From Clostridium sp. CAG:433 (GTDB lineage: Bacteria; Bacillota_I; Bacilli_A; RF39; UBA660): 31,992 bases of DNA. Position 1 is the stretch's first letter. Each line of letters starts with the position of its first letter. Under the pieces are notes generated by a model. That model did no database searches, was not told the origin of the DNA, and saw nothing but the letters and a program-made list of their open reading frames with translations. Made by a program: the position numbers and the translations under genes. Below, one piece after another: positions 8,049 through 15,174 of the stretch. The DNA lies in assembly GCA_000433675.1 (NCBI GenBank), contig FR893558.1, positions 121,457-153,448 on the forward strand, written 5' to 3'.

Positions 8049-8913
8049 ATTTTACTGAAATTTTAAGTTCATTTGCAATTTCCTCTATTTTTGCTTCTCT
8101 ACCATATTTCATTTCAAGTTCTTTTGCTACTTTATTAAATTTATTAATCCTTCTATGTAGATAAACCGGAATTCTAACATTTCGACTTTTATTAGAAATT
8201 GCTCTTGTAATTCCTTGGCGAATCCACCATGTAGCATATGTTGAAAATCTATATCCTTTAGATGAATCAAATTTATCTACTGCTTTCATAAGTCCTATAT
8301 TACCTTCTTGTATTAAATCTAAAAATGATAAACCTTGATTTAAATGCTTCCTAGCAACAGATACAACTAAACGTAAATTACTCTCAATAAATATTTTTTT
8401 TGCCTCTTCATCTCCATCTTTTATCCTTTTTGTTAATTTAATTTCTTCATCTAAAGTTAATAATTTTCTTCTACTAATTTCGTTTAAATATAATTTAACA
8501 ATATCTATGTTTTCTCCTTCATAATTTATAATATTCTCTTCAAATTCTTCATTATCTTCTTCAGATTCTTGAATTTTAATATTATTCATCATACAATAGG
8601 ATTCAATAATCAAAATAATTGTATCATTATCAAATATCTTATTAATTTCACCTTTTGTTATAATATCTAAATCCTTATTCACTATTATTTTTATTGTTTC
8701 TGATAACAATAAATTTTCATCAATTAATCTCATTATTATATCTGGATTAGGTATGTAATTAAGTTTTTTAAATATTTTTTCTATTGTTTCAAGATTTTTT
8801 ATTGAATCATTATAACTTTTACAATTTTTAAATTCTTTGTTTACTAGATTATTTATTACACCAAAAGATTTATCAAAATCATTATTTACTTTTTTAGTTT
8901 CTTCCTTCTTCAT
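8014..8913 (-). CDS. RpoD-type sigma factor lacking region 4 in frame (regions 1.2, 2 and 3 only)
   Basis: 299 residues. Residues 1-135 are a poorly conserved acidic N-terminal part. Region 1.2 starts near 137 (VKLYLNEI, LTLDEE). Region 2 (~175-245) is very well conserved: NLRLVVSVARKH, DLIQEGNIGLMKAVDKFD, YRFSTYATWWIRQGITRAI, so core binding and -10 recognition look intact. Region 3 (RIPVYLHRRINKF, then EIANELKISVKYAQEI) runs to residue ~293, after which the frame stops at 8014. Full-length relatives continue through region 3.2 into region 4, which here lies in the +1 frame (7773-8048). The start ATG 8913 has GGGAG upstream. Its promoter is nearly identical to that of the 10017-10535 gene. 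Whether it is the main sigma of the cell or an extra one cannot be told from the window. Confidence 0.85.
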   Translation of the reverse strand: MKKEETKKVNNDFDKSFGVINNLVNKEFKNCKSYNDSIKNLETIEKIFKKLNYIPNPDIIMRLIDENLLLSETIKIIVNKDLDIITKGEINKIFDNDTIILIIESYCMMNNIKIQESEEDNEEFEENIINYEGENIDIVKLYLNEISRRKLLTLDEEIKLTKRIKDGDEEAKKIFIESNLRLVVSVARKHLNQGLSFLDLIQEGNIGLMKAVDKFDSSKGYRFSTYATWWIRQGITRAISNKSRNVRIPVYLHRRINKFNKVAKELEMKYGREAKIEEIANELKISVKYAQEIYQYKYD

Positions 8914-8938
8914 ATTAAAACTCCCTTGATTTATACTT

Positions 8939-8982
8939 ATTATATCATGAATATATTATTTTTTTATTATAAGTTATAAATT
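8939..8982 (-). promoter_or_regulatory. Promoter with 13-bp dyad, copy 1 (sigma gene)
   Basis: On the minus strand the dyad TTATAA-C-TTATAA (8979-8967) is followed, 35 bases from dyad start to -10 start, by TATAAT (8944-8939) with an extended TGA element (TGATATAAT). There is no TTGACA-like -35. The dyad centre falls at roughly -41 from the expected start of transcription. Nearly the whole segment is repeated at 10569-10612. Confidence 0.65.
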
Positions 8983-9010
8983 AAAAGAATTTCATCTATT
9001 AAAATTAAAA

Positions 9011-9034
9011 AATCAAGGACTTTTGTCCTTGATT
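9011..9034 (-). terminator. Terminator of the paralogous two-gene operon
   Basis: Perfect 10-bp stem AATCAAGGAC / GTCCTTGATT (9011-9020 with 9025-9034) with a 4-base loop. It is followed by TTTT and further Ts in the minus-strand direction. It separates the 9064-10535 operon from the sigma gene. Confidence 0.9.
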
Positions 9035-9063
9035 ATACTTGATTCATATTTTATTATTTTGCC

Positions 9064-10002
9064 TTAAATAAATTTCCCTACCACTACTGCTAACAATGAT
9101 AATACAGCAACTATAATAAGTTCATATGGTATCAATTTAGAATATTTTTCTTCCATTTCTTTTATTTCATTCCTATTTTTTAAAACATCTAATTTACGTC
9201 CTATCAAGATATCGCTTGTAGATTTAAATTTATCAAGATCATCAACGTAAACACTTCTTCCCTTTTCAACATCATAATGTGAATATTTTTTCTCAGGCAT
9301 TATTGAATCGTACAAAGAATTAACTCCACCTGTAAAAAACATTGATCCAATTAGGAATCCAAAAACTATTGCTGCAATTGGAAAACCAACATAACTAATA
9401 GAATAAATTTCTCTTATGGTTGGAACAAATAATAGTGCTGTACAAATTATAGTTGATGGTATAATTCCTAAAGAAAAACCAATTTTGCTAATTATTGAAC
9501 TCTTTTTCTGTATAATTCTGTCATACTTTTCTGGAGCATTCAATATTTTACTTTTAATAAGATTATATACTTCATCCATTTTTTTATCTTCGCTGCTTAA
9601 TCTAACTGTAATATCCATTTTATTATCGTAAATAGACATTTCAATACTTTGATTAAAATTCTTTTCATATTGGCCTTTATACTTAACATAATAAAAATAT
9701 GAATATCTTAACCACAAACTTTTTATTTCTGCTATTCTAGTATTAAAAACACCTATAAAACTATTATAATTGTCAAAAGTAATTGTCGTATCGTCATAAA
9801 AATTTACTGTAACTTTAAATTTTCCATCAAAATTTTTAGCAGTCCATGACTGATACTCTCTTTCATACATAATATTTTCTTGTTCTTCTTTTTTACAGAT
9901 TGCTTCATATTTTCTTATATCTTCGTCCATTTTGTTAAATATATCTATTAAATCATTATCAGATATTATTTTATTTGCTACCTTTATTGTATCATTATAC
10001 AT
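9064..10002 (-). CDS. Membrane protein of unknown function, paralogous to the gene upstream of it
   Basis: 312 residues from ATG at 10002, where GGAGTG lies 6-7 bases upstream; the frame extends to 10029 but would overlap the upstream gene. Residues 1-155 form a soluble domain that matches the 172-residue neighbour in pattern: an acidic helical start, then EYQSWTAKNFDGKFKVTVNF, then an alternating strand region ending in a helix with EVYNLIKSKI. Two membrane helices follow (about 170-195 and 200-225), then a ~60-residue polar segment rich in charged residues and a final membrane helix at the C-terminus (YELIIVAVLSLLAVVVGKFI). I recognise no known domain. It is second in an operon, 14 bases after the paralog, and ends at the strong hairpin at 9011-9034. 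Confidence 0.75.
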   Translation of the reverse strand: MYNDTIKVANKIISDNDLIDIFNKMDEDIRKYEAICKKEEQENIMYEREYQSWTAKNFDGKFKVTVNFYDDTTITFDNYNSFIGVFNTRIAEIKSLWLRYSYFYYVKYKGQYEKNFNQSIEMSIYDNKMDITVRLSSEDKKMDEVYNLIKSKILNAPEKYDRIIQKKSSIISKIGFSLGIIPSTIICTALLFVPTIREIYSISYVGFPIAAIVFGFLIGSMFFTGGVNSLYDSIMPEKKYSHYDVEKGRSVYVDDLDKFKSTSDILIGRKLDVLKNRNEIKEMEEKYSKLIPYELIIVAVLSLLAVVVGKFI

Positions 10003-10016
10003 ATTTTCACTCCATT

Positions 10017-10535
10017 CTATTTTGTACAAAAGATGCTATTTACTTTTGGAAATTTATCTAAAATTTGTTTTATTGCAGATTCAACTTGATTTATTTCTTG
10101 ATCTATATAATTTGATTTTCTTGCAAATATAATTTTATATGGTTCGAACTTTACGGTAAAAGAATTTTCATGGTCTTCTAAATTATTACCATTTCCTCTT
10201 CTAAAATCCAAATCCATTTTTATTTCCATTGAATTAATATTTTTTAAATTTCCATCTTTTACTGCAGATTCAAATTCAACTAAATCTTTACAAGAAATAT
10301 TATTATATGTTTTTTCTCTAATATAAATTTCAAATCTTGTACCATAATTTTTCTTATACGTATATTGTTTATATTCTGGTTTAAACTGTTTATTTTTTTC
10401 TTCATCTTCATTCATAAGTCTTATCATTTGATTATAAATTCCATCACAGTATTTTACTAAATAAAGAACATAATCTTCTGTTGGGATTATATTTGAATAA
10501 TCATATTCATTATTTATTGTTGATTTTTCGTTCAT
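10017..10535 (-). CDS. Unknown soluble protein, paralog of the adjacent membrane protein's N-terminal domain
   Basis: 172 residues, no signal peptide or membrane segment. The layout follows that of the downstream protein: acidic helix (LMNEDEEKNKQF), EYKQYTYKKNYGTRFEIYI, then LKNINSMEIKMDLDF, SFTVKFEPYKIIFA and a closing helix INQVESAIKQILDKFP. The similarity is in order and spacing of aromatic and charged positions, not high identity, so a duplication is inferred rather than proven. The start ATG 10535 has GAGGGAG upstream. It is first in the operon and is read from the dyad-containing promoter it shares in sequence with the sigma gene. Confidence 0.75.
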   Translation of the reverse strand: MNEKSTINNEYDYSNIIPTEDYVLYLVKYCDGIYNQMIRLMNEDEEKNKQFKPEYKQYTYKKNYGTRFEIYIREKTYNNISCKDLVEFESAVKDGNLKNINSMEIKMDLDFRRGNGNNLEDHENSFTVKFEPYKIIFARKSNYIDQEINQVESAIKQILDKFPKVNSIFCTK

Positions 10536-10568
10536 AAGTTCACTCCCTCTATCCTACAATACTATTTA

Positions 10569-10612
10569 ATTATACCATAAATATATTATTTTTAAATTAT
10601 AAGTTATAAATA
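10569..10612 (-). promoter_or_regulatory. Promoter with 13-bp dyad, copy 2 (paralog operon)
   Basis: TTATAA-C-TTATAA (10609-10597) and TATAAT (10574-10569, extended as TGGTATAAT) with the same 35-base offset as copy 1 at 8939-8979. Between dyad and -10 the two copies differ at only a few positions, a much higher identity than the rest of the leader regions. Confidence 0.65.
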
Positions 10613-10615
10613 AAA

Positions 10616-10632
10616 AACATTTAATAAATGTT
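10616..10632 (-). terminator. Terminator of the DUF488 gene
   Basis: Short hairpin AACATTT / AAATGTT (10616-10622 with 10626-10632), 3-base loop, followed by Ts in the minus-strand direction. It lies just beyond the stop codon of the DUF488 gene and just upstream of the copy-2 promoter. Confidence 0.6.
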
Positions 10633-10641
10633 CTTCATATT

Positions 10642-11166
10642 CTATATGGACTTATCTAATTTTTTAAGTCTATCTTTATATCTTATTGGTTCTAATTTTT
10701 TAATAGTTCCATCATTTGAAACAGATACTTCTGGAATATATATTCCTGTTTTAAGTTCAATATAATCCGCAATTAATCTTCTATGACAAAATTCATTAAC
10801 AGGTTCATGGCAAAGAAGAATTATATTTTCACCGAACTTATTTTTTAGTGTCATTAGTAATGCATTGACATCCAAATCTTTTAATCTAATATCATAATAA
10901 CTTTGAATATATTCATCCTCTATTTCTTTTCTATAATTAATATATTCTTGCTCTGCTAACAAATCTTTTTTTAGTTCTAATAATTTTTTATACTTTTCTG
11001 AATAGGGAACATATGTTACAAGTTTGGGAGCAAGTTTTTTATATGCTGGCCCAAAATAGTTCCATGCATTGCCTCCATCACCTGTTACTGACACTGTATT
11101 ACCACATTTAACATCTTCATAACTACCTGTACCTAAAATAATTTTTTTAGCATCTTCTTTTGTCAT
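10642..11166 (-). CDS. DUF488-family protein
   Basis: 174 residues from ATG at 11166, set by the strong GAGAGGGG ribosome site; the frame runs upstream to 11238 but that part crosses a terminator. The C-terminal half carries the DUF488 signature LLCHE, then FCHRRLIADYIE (about residues 125-145), with conserved cysteine and histidine positions. An early GTGSYEDV and a GDGGNAWNYFGPAYKKLAPK segment are also typical of the longer members. The family is cytoplasmic and its function is not established. It is a single-gene unit with its own extended -10 promoter and terminator. Confidence 0.8.
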   Translation of the reverse strand: MTKEDAKKIILGTGSYEDVKCGNTVSVTGDGGNAWNYFGPAYKKLAPKLVTYVPYSEKYKKLLELKKDLLAEQEYINYRKEIEDEYIQSYYDIRLKDLDVNALLMTLKNKFGENIILLCHEPVNEFCHRRLIADYIELKTGIYIPEVSVSNDGTIKKLEPIRYKDRLKKLDKSI

Positions 11167-11185
11167 AATTAATCCCCTCTCCATA

Positions 11186-11194
11186 ATTATAACA
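11186..11194 (-). promoter_or_regulatory. Extended -10 promoter of the DUF488 gene
   Basis: TGTTATAAT on the minus strand (11194-11186), an exact TGnTATAAT element, 20 bases before the ATG. No good -35 is visible, because that position is taken by the preceding terminator hairpin. Confidence 0.5.
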
Positions 11195-11203
11195 TAAAAA
11201 AGA

Positions 11204-11226
11204 CTCAGAATAAAACTTATTCTAAG
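11204..11226 (-). terminator. Terminator of the HD-valS operon
   Basis: In the minus-strand RNA, CUUAGAAUAA pairs with UUAUUCUGAG (one G-U pair) around a 3-base loop, followed by UCUUUUUU. It lies 26 bases after the stop of the small gene that ends the operon. Confidence 0.85.
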
Positions 11227-11251
11227 CCTATTTTTCATATTTTAGTCAATA

Positions 11252-11608
11252 TTAATTGTTCTTCATTCTATATCTTTTTACAATTACATCATCATTTTTA
11301 TATGATTCAAGTGAATTTGCATCAATAAAATGATCTCCAACATTTCCTGGGCATGTTGACGTCATAAATCCTTCACGCCATCCATTTTTATGAATATCTT
11401 TACCAATTTTTATTCTATTAATAAATGAATTTAATTTATCAAATTCAACATAACCACCGTTTTTCATTTTTGCTAAAAGTACATTTTCTTTATACATTTC
11501 ATAATTATATCTAAAAAATCCATAAGATTCATCTATATCATCTTTTAACGTATCATTGATATGTGTGCACTTTAATATTGTACCAGTATATAAACCCTCT
11601 ATTTTCAT
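11252..11608 (-). CDS. Small protein of unknown function downstream of valS
   Basis: 118 residues with a strong AAGGAGG ribosome site. No signal peptide or membrane helix. The sequence mixes beta-like and polar stretches, with GLYTGTILKCTH at the start and NGWREGFMTSTCPGNVGDHF in the middle, and three cysteines or cysteine neighbours that do not form an obvious metal site. I do not recognise it. It begins 11 bases after the valS stop and shares its terminator, so it should be expressed with valS under T-box control. A link to valine metabolism is not shown by the sequence. Confidence 0.75.
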   Translation of the reverse strand: MKIEGLYTGTILKCTHINDTLKDDIDESYGFFRYNYEMYKENVLLAKMKNGGYVEFDKLNSFINRIKIGKDIHKNGWREGFMTSTCPGNVGDHFIDANSLESYKNDDVIVKRYRMKNN

Positions 11609-11619
11609 TTTAAACCTCC

Positions 11620-14166
11620 TTATTTTAATTTTTCAAGTATAATTGCAAGTTCTTTCTTTTCGTTTTCAAGTTTTATTTTTTCTTCTTCAACTAAATTCTT
11701 TGGAGCATTATTAACATATCCAGTATTTGATAGTAATTTTTCTCTTCTTGCAATATTACTTTCTAAAGTCATTTTTTCTTTTTCTAAAGCATCTTTTTGT
11801 TTTTTATTTTCTTCTTCAGATACTTCATAATAATAAGTTAATTTAACATTTAATTCATTTGTATTTGACTCTATTGTTACTTTACTATATTCACTATCTT
11901 GTACTTCATTATTTAATTTAAGCATATTTTTAATAATTTTTTCAGCACTTAAATTATTACATTCTAAACTATATTTAAATTCTTTTGGAATATTATTTTC
12001 TTTCTTTGTAATTCTTGATTTTGTAATAAAGTTTCTTATTTCTTCCATTAATTTTATTGTATCATCAAAATTTAATTCTTCATTTACTTTTGGATAAGAA
12101 CCAATCATAATACTTTCTGTTTCTTTTACTGGAAGCATACTATATATTTCTTCAGTTACAAAAGGCATAAATGGATGAAGTAATTTTAATATATTTGTTA
12201 ATACATATAAAAGTGTACTTTTTGTTGATTCATTATCCATATTAAATTTAGAAAATTCTATATATCCATCACAGAAATCATCCCAAATAAAGTTATATAG
12301 TTCTGTTCCTACATTTTGGAATTCATATTTATCCATATTTTTTCTAACTTCACTTATTGTTTTATTAAGTCTTGTTAATATCCATTTATCACTAAATGTA
12401 AGTGTAGAAAAATCATATTCTTTTACATTTTCTATATTCATTAATGTAAATCTTGATGCATTCCATATTTTATTTATAAAGTTCCAAGTAGATTTCATTT
12501 TTTCTTCATCAAATCTTAAATCTTGACCTGGCGCTGAATTAGTTGTTAAGAAATATCTAAGTGCATCGCATCCATATTCTTCTATCATATCCATAGGATC
12601 TATACCATTACCTAAGCTTTTACTCATTTTTCTTCCATCTTTATCACGAATAAGTCCATGTATTATGCAATCTTTAAATGGAACTTCTTTAGTAAATTCT
12701 AGTGATTGGAACATCATTCTAGATACCCAGAAGAATATAATATCATAACCTGTTACAAGAGCATTTGTTGGATAATATCTATTAAATAAATCTGTATTAT
12801 CTGGCCATCCTAATGTACTAAATGGCCATAGTGCACTACTAAACCAAGTATCAAGTACATCTTCATCTTGAATCCATCCTTCACCTGGTGATTCTACTTG
12901 TACTTTAACTTCATTATCTTTATACCATGCTGGTACTCTAATACCCCACCATAATTGTCTTGATATACACCAGTCATGACAATCATTCATCCAGTTTTCA
13001 AGTACTTTTTCGCATCTTGCTGGATAAAAGTTAACTTTATTATCTGTTTTTTGATTTTCTAATAAGTTATGTGCTAAATCACTCATCTTAACAAACCATT
13101 GTTCTGATAAATAAGGTTCTACCATTACACCTGTTCTTTCAGAATGTCCAACACTATGAGTTATTTTTTCAATACTAATAAGTAAATCTTTTTCTTTTAA
13201 TTCTTCTATTAATTTTTCTCTTGCTTCAAATCTATCAAGTCCTTTATAATTTAAAGCATTTTCATTCATATGAGCAGTTTCATCCATAACAACTATTCTC
13301 TCTAGGTTATGTCTATTACCTACTTCAAAGTCATTTGGATCATGTGCAGGAGTAATTTTAACTACACCTGTACCTTTTTCCATATCAGCATGTTCATCAC
13401 CTATGATAGGTATTAACTTACCAACTATAGGTAAAATAACATTTTTACCAATTAATTTATTATATCTTTCATCTTTAGGATTAACTGCAACAGCTGTATC
13501 ACCAAATAATGTTTCTGGTCTTGTAGTTGCTACATCAAGATAATCATTTGTTCCTTCAATATAGTATTTTAAATGATAGAATGCTCCTTCAACATCTTTA
13601 TATATAACTTCTTCATTAGAAAGTGCTGTTCTTGCTTCTGGATCCCAGTTAATTATTTTTTTACCTCTATAAATAAGTCCATCATTATACATTTTTATAA
13701 ATGCATAATTTACTGCTTTTTGTGATACTTCATCTAAGGTAAATCTTTCTTTTGAATAATCTAAACTAATACCCATTTTAGACCATTGTTTTCTTATATT
13801 ATCAGCATATTCATCTTTCCATTTCCATGCTTCTTTCAAGAAGTTTTCTCTACCTAATTCGTATTTATTTATTCCTTCTTTTTTTAATTTAGCAACTACT
13901 TTTGCTTCTGTTGCGATTGCGGCATGATCCATACCTGGAAGCCATAATACATCATATCCATCCATTCTTTTATATCTACATATTATATCTTGAATTGATA
14001 CATCTTGTGCATGCCCAATATGTAATTTACCTGTTATATTAGGTGGTGGAAGTACCATTGAAAATGGTGTTTTTGTTTTATCTCCTGACATAAAGTAATT
14101 ATTATTAAGCCAGTATTCATATTTTCCTTCTTCTACTTTTTTATGATCATATTTAATTTCTAACAT
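11620..14166 (-). CDS. valS: Valyl-tRNA synthetase
   Basis: 848 residues, normal for bacterial ValRS. Class I signature PNITGKLHIGHA (the HIGH motif, near residue 45) and KMSKS (in DGRKMSKSLGNG) are intact. The CP1 editing domain shows the ValRS-typical TTRPETLFGDTAVAV and later DVLDTWFSSALWP. The C-terminus ends in a charged coiled-coil arm (~780-848), as in other ValRS. It charges tRNA-Val and edits Thr-tRNA-Val. The ATG overlaps the HD gene by 14 bases, so the two are translationally coupled. The valine T-box at 14892-15099 controls both. Confidence 0.98.
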   Translation of the reverse strand: MLEIKYDHKKVEEGKYEYWLNNNYFMSGDKTKTPFSMVLPPPNITGKLHIGHAQDVSIQDIICRYKRMDGYDVLWLPGMDHAAIATEAKVVAKLKKEGINKYELGRENFLKEAWKWKDEYADNIRKQWSKMGISLDYSKERFTLDEVSQKAVNYAFIKMYNDGLIYRGKKIINWDPEARTALSNEEVIYKDVEGAFYHLKYYIEGTNDYLDVATTRPETLFGDTAVAVNPKDERYNKLIGKNVILPIVGKLIPIIGDEHADMEKGTGVVKITPAHDPNDFEVGNRHNLERIVVMDETAHMNENALNYKGLDRFEAREKLIEELKEKDLLISIEKITHSVGHSERTGVMVEPYLSEQWFVKMSDLAHNLLENQKTDNKVNFYPARCEKVLENWMNDCHDWCISRQLWWGIRVPAWYKDNEVKVQVESPGEGWIQDEDVLDTWFSSALWPFSTLGWPDNTDLFNRYYPTNALVTGYDIIFFWVSRMMFQSLEFTKEVPFKDCIIHGLIRDKDGRKMSKSLGNGIDPMDMIEEYGCDALRYFLTTNSAPGQDLRFDEEKMKSTWNFINKIWNASRFTLMNIENVKEYDFSTLTFSDKWILTRLNKTISEVRKNMDKYEFQNVGTELYNFIWDDFCDGYIEFSKFNMDNESTKSTLLYVLTNILKLLHPFMPFVTEEIYSMLPVKETESIMIGSYPKVNEELNFDDTIKLMEEIRNFITKSRITKKENNIPKEFKYSLECNNLSAEKIIKNMLKLNNEVQDSEYSKVTIESNTNELNVKLTYYYEVSEEENKKQKDALEKEKMTLESNIARREKLLSNTGYVNNAPKNLVEEEKIKLENEKKELAIILEKLK

Positions 14167-14881
14167 ATTTATCTATCCTTTCATCTATATATTTATTTAC
14201 GGTTTCAAAGATTTCTTTGAATCTTTCATCAAAATTTATTTGTTTATAGAAATAATATAAATTTTGTTTAAATTCTTCTAAACATTCATCATAGTTTATA
14301 TCATATGTATATGCAAATTTTAATGCAATACTATCATTTATGTTTTTTATATCTTTATAATTTGATAATTCATGATTTTTTATTGAATTTATTATTTTAG
14401 GATTAATTAAATCATTACTAGGTTTAGTATCTAATTCTGATAAATATCCAAGTAAATATATAATATCCATTTTATCTATATCACGAATTAATTTAGCAAA
14501 CTTTAAATATCTTTCGTTATTTGTTTCTTCTATTTTTATTTTATTATGATTTTTTATCGCAAACTCAATTAATTCATAATCTTCTTTATTATTCCAAAAG
14601 TTTTTTATTAATCCTTCTTCAAATAATATTTTTACTCCCAAATCAGCGTGATCAATATTAGAATCATCAAATGAATTAAACTCTTTTAATTGTTCAAATC
14701 TTCCTATATCGTGGAGTAAACCAATTACTTTTGCCAAAGATACATCTTCATCATTAAATCCTAGTTTTTTTGCATATTTTATGCATAAATTCATAACTCT
14801 AATTGAATGATTTTTTTTAAGAATAATCTTTTCTTTAGTTAAATCATAATTATTTACATATTTTTCAAATTCTTCAACCAC
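14153..14881 (-). CDS. HD-domain phosphohydrolase
   Basis: 242 residues from GTG at 14881, which sits 5 bases after GGAGG; the open frame reaches TTG at 14893, inside the ribosome site. HD-fold metal ligands are in place: H25 in NHSIRVM, the HD pair H57-D58 in GLLHDIGRF, H78 in DHADLG, and a later aspartate in IRDIDKMD. The family hydrolyses phosphate esters, often nucleotides; the substrate here is unknown. It is the first gene after the valine T-box and overlaps valS by 14 bases. That makes its expression dependent on uncharged tRNA-Val, an unusual placement for an HD hydrolase. Confidence 0.88.
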   Translation of the reverse strand: MVEEFEKYVNNYDLTKEKIILKKNHSIRVMNLCIKYAKKLGFNDEDVSLAKVIGLLHDIGRFEQLKEFNSFDDSNIDHADLGVKILFEEGLIKNFWNNKEDYELIEFAIKNHNKIKIEETNNERYLKFAKLIRDIDKMDIIYLLGYLSELDTKPSNDLINPKIINSIKNHELSNYKDIKNINDSIALKFAYTYDINYDECLEEFKQNLYYFYKQINFDERFKEIFETVNKYIDERIDKYVRN

Positions 14882-14891
14882 TTTTACCTCC

Positions 14892-15099
14892 AAAAAGAAA
14901 AATATCTATGAATGTAAGGACGATTAGTTCGCGGTACCACCTTACTTCATAGATATTTCTATGCACTTAATCTTTAACGCAGATATGCGATTTTACTTTT
15001 ATAAGATAAGCAACCTTCAAATAAATAATTTGTTAGTTTTCACCAAACACTAACTCTCTAAGAAAATTATATTATTTTACTCCTCTTATCAACAAGTCT
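14892..15099 (-). ncRNA. T-box riboswitch, valine type, upstream of the HD-valS operon
   Basis: On the minus strand the T-box core AAGGTGGTACCGCG lies at 14943-14930; its UGGU bulge would pair with the tRNA acceptor end. Stem I is framed by GATAAG and CTTATC. The AGTA loop E-type segment is on its 5' side, and on the 3' side GAAGGTTGC provides the specifier codon GUU (valine) followed by a purine. The apical arm shows AGAGAGTTAG and GGTGAAAACTAAC. The antiterminator helices AAGG/CCUU and GCG/CGU flank the bulge. A long stem (14958-14940 with 14919-14900) encloses the T-box loop and is followed by a U-rich tract at 14904-14892. The valine specifier agrees with valS downstream. Confidence 0.92.
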
Positions 15100-15105
15100 A
15101 TATGT

Positions 15106-15134
15106 ATTATACTATTTTTATAATTTATTGTAAA
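15106..15134 (-). promoter_or_regulatory. SigA-type promoter of the T-box-HD-valS operon
   Basis: TTTACA (15134-15129), a 17-base spacer, and TATAAT (15111-15106) on the minus strand. The expected start of transcription is near 15099, just before stem I of the T-box. Confidence 0.8.
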
Positions 15135-15174
15135 TATTATTTTTTCAATGTTCAAACAAAAAATATATATTTTA

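Noticed and set aside
11167..11238. Upstream extension of the DUF488 frame to 11238
   Set aside because: It would cross the terminator at 11204-11226 and its own promoter; ATG 11166 has a strong ribosome site.
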